Source: Aralia elata
Lineage: Eukaryota > Streptophyta > Magnoliopsida > Apiales > Araliaceae
Length of the DNA stretch: 64,000 bases
Direction of reading: 5' to 3'
NCBI GenBank assembly: GCA_034770075.1
Contig: CM068382.1
Location: 90,430,692-90,494,691 of the forward strand
Below, piece after piece: positions 62,386 to 64,000 of the stretch. Both the position numbers and the translations under genes were made by a program. The notes under the pieces were generated by a model. That model was not told the origin of the DNA, did no database searches, and was given only the letters and a program-made list of their open reading frames with translations. Numbering within the stretch: position 1 is the first letter of the stretch; each line of letters opens with the position of its first letter.

Positions 62386-63900
62386 CTAGAGAAAAGTAGT
62401 GCCACCAAAATTATGGTGCAAAAGATTGTGTGCAATGTGATCTCTAGCCTGCATTGAACTCACTGACCTCACACTATTCTCAGTCACCATTTCATCATCA
62501 AACAGATCAAACCTCAATTCAGGCTCCAAACTCTCATTGTTCATCTCACATATATTATGCAAAACACAGCAGGCTCCAAGAACCACAGGCAAATCTTGAA
62601 GCTTCACCTCTGTTCTCTTTTGCAAACAAGTCCACCTTGCTTTTAGCCTCATAAAAGCCTCTTTTGCAACCCTTTGATTCTCTTCAATCTTCTCATTGAA
62701 TGAATGCTGAGACCAGGTCAGATTCTGGTGGGTGTAGGGAACCAAAACCCAATCCATTAAAGGGTACCCAGAATTTCCAATCACCCAAACATCCTTCAAA
62801 AGTCCTCTGTTTGCCCTTTGAAACAAAGCAGATTTCTCCAAAACCTTGTCATCGGACATTGAACCAGGCCAGCCAATGCAAACATCAGTAAAAACCCCTT
62901 TAGTATCAACAACCCCTTGTACTGTAATCGAGTAAGAAGTCTTTTGATTCCTCTCTGTATGCCTCTTGTTAAAATAGGCTGCAACACTAATTTTCGGCGC
63001 GATAATTGGGATATGGGTAGTGTACATTGATCCACCCACATTTGGTATCCCTGATAAATTTTCAAACCCATTCTTAATCTCCTTCAACTTATTCTCATCT
63101 GGCCATTGGAGAAATTTAGGCATCAAAACACTCTTTATGGCTGCACAAACCTCAAGAACTAGCTTGTGACAAGTTGAAATTCCCAACCCAAATCGCTTCG
63201 AAACGAGACGTAAAGGCTCACCAGTGGCCAGTCTCCATACACATACAGCAACCCTTTGGCGAACTGGGATTGCCAAACGCAGCATTGTGTCTTTTTTAGT
63301 CACAACAGATTCAAGCTCATCGCAAATCATCTCAAAAGTGGCTTTACTCATTCTAAATGCCTTTTTGAACTCCTCCTCTGGAAAATCTGGGCTGTTACAC
63401 AAATCCCACCAAGCTTTAGACCTGTCTTTCACCCATAACCGCCGGTGCTGGCCTACGCCACCCAAACCACCATTAACGCCACCGCTCACGGTGGCAGTGG
63501 CGGCACTGTCTGAAGAAACAACTGAGGTAACAACTCCGACCGCTTCCTGGCGGGCTCGTTTGACGCGCAATCGATCAATTTCAGAAACGTTACTGTAATG
63601 ATCTTGGAAATGGGTATAATAATCCTTCATTGTTTGGGATTTTTGTTGGGAATTTGACTGAATAAACGAACTGTGCTGCTGGGTCTCAATTCTCCAATTC
63701 TGTTGATCAGATTGCTCTTCCTCATCTAGTAAAAGCAAGGTACTGATGATTTCCTTGAGCGAAGAGTTTTTAAATTCTTCATTCTCGGGGATTTCATCAT
63801 TTCTGCGCCGCTTTTTGTTGGTGGGGTCGATTTGGGGGTTGTCAAGTTCTTGAAAAAAGGAGTAGAAATTGGAATAGTCTTCAATTGAGGTCATTTCCAT
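62386..63900 (-). CDS. ALP1-like protein, domesticated PIF/Harbinger transposase (DDE_Tnp_4)
   Basis: Single-exon gene of 504 aa. The N-terminal part is acidic and disordered, with basic nuclear-signal-like runs KKRRR (29-33) and RVKRAR (112-117). A helix-turn-helix-type region follows (about 150-255), then a Harbinger nuclease-like domain (about 290-450) with THIPI (295-299), GWPGSMSDD (343-351), GYPL (378-381), KEAFMRLKARW (413-423) and CCVLHNICE (444-452). Compared with active Harbinger nucleases, the first Asp (usual IDGTH) is Tyr293 and the Asp of the usual GDSGYP is Asn376, so cleavage activity is unlikely. No inverted repeats surround it. Relatives are At5g12010 and At4g29780. The related ALP1 acts with Polycomb repressive complex 2; whether this clade does is unknown. 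Confidence 0.92.
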   Translation of the reverse strand: MEMTSIEDYSNFYSFFQELDNPQIDPTNKKRRRNDEIPENEEFKNSSLKEIISTLLLLDEEEQSDQQNWRIETQQHSSFIQSNSQQKSQTMKDYYTHFQDHYSNVSEIDRLRVKRARQEAVGVVTSVVSSDSAATATVSGGVNGGLGGVGQHRRLWVKDRSKAWWDLCNSPDFPEEEFKKAFRMSKATFEMICDELESVVTKKDTMLRLAIPVRQRVAVCVWRLATGEPLRLVSKRFGLGISTCHKLVLEVCAAIKSVLMPKFLQWPDENKLKEIKNGFENLSGIPNVGGSMYTTHIPIIAPKISVAAYFNKRHTERNQKTSYSITVQGVVDTKGVFTDVCIGWPGSMSDDKVLEKSALFQRANRGLLKDVWVIGNSGYPLMDWVLVPYTHQNLTWSQHSFNEKIEENQRVAKEAFMRLKARWTCLQKRTEVKLQDLPVVLGACCVLHNICEMNNESLEPELRFDLFDDEMVTENSVRSVSSMQARDHIAHNLLHHNFGGTTFL

Positions 63901-63979
63901 TAGAGAGATTTGTGGGTTTTGAGTGAAAAATGTGAAAGGAGAGATGAGATGGAGATGAGGATGAAGAAGGGGTTGATCT

Positions 63980-63992
63980 ATGTATATATAGG
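63980..63992 (-). promoter_or_regulatory. TATA box of the ALP1-like gene
   Basis: The minus strand reads CCTATATATACA about 85 bp upstream of the ATG at 63900, at the very edge of the window. Confidence 0.6.
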
Positions 63993-64000
63993 ATAGATAA

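Overview
The window is nuclear DNA of a flowering plant, most likely a eudicot and perhaps an asterid (the asterid guess is weak). It is AT-rich, with spliced genes, GT-AG introns, Stowaway, hAT and Mutator-like non-autonomous elements, and short-LTR Copia retrotransposons. Three protein genes can be supported, all on the minus strand, plus one doubtful broken gene. No bacterial-type operon, CRISPR array, rRNA or tRNA gene was seen.

Layout: 181-1566 is a Mutator-like element with ~280-bp terminal inverted repeats and a captured, gene-leader-like interior. About 2.5-3.07 kb is a small frameshifted gene of unknown family. 3.1-7.4 kb holds nothing recognisable. 7.4-22.1 kb is a 14-coding-exon gene for a large nuclear-looking protein of unknown function (1314 aa, like Arabidopsis At2g19390/At4g29790). 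23.2-24.8 kb is a second long-inverted-repeat element with polypyrimidine and polypurine arms. 27.6-60.7 kb is one NDR-type AGC protein kinase gene of 12 coding exons; its 489-codon frame is intact across a 33-kb span. 62.4-63.9 kb is a single-exon, Harbinger-transposase-derived ALP1-like gene.

The kinase gene is large because of insertions. Intron 9 holds a Copia element (A) that itself contains an antisense Copia element (B) and a 3.3-kb solo-LTR-like insertion (E). Intron 6 holds a 1.3-kb non-autonomous LTR element (D) with LTRs that look identical, and a hAT MITE. Intron 5 holds Copia element C and a hAT-type element. Intron 3 holds another hAT MITE. Target-site duplications are readable for nearly all of them. 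B and C share the same lack of gag, the same T7 frameshift and the same in-frame stop, and their 5' leaders share a CCGGCGACTTTT-type repeat with D, so they look like products of already defective masters mobilised in trans.

The genes have no evident shared pathway. Their order is notable because, from memory, Arabidopsis carries the same neighbours (At2g19390-At2g19400 and At4g29780-At4g29790), so this looks like an ancestral syntenic block.
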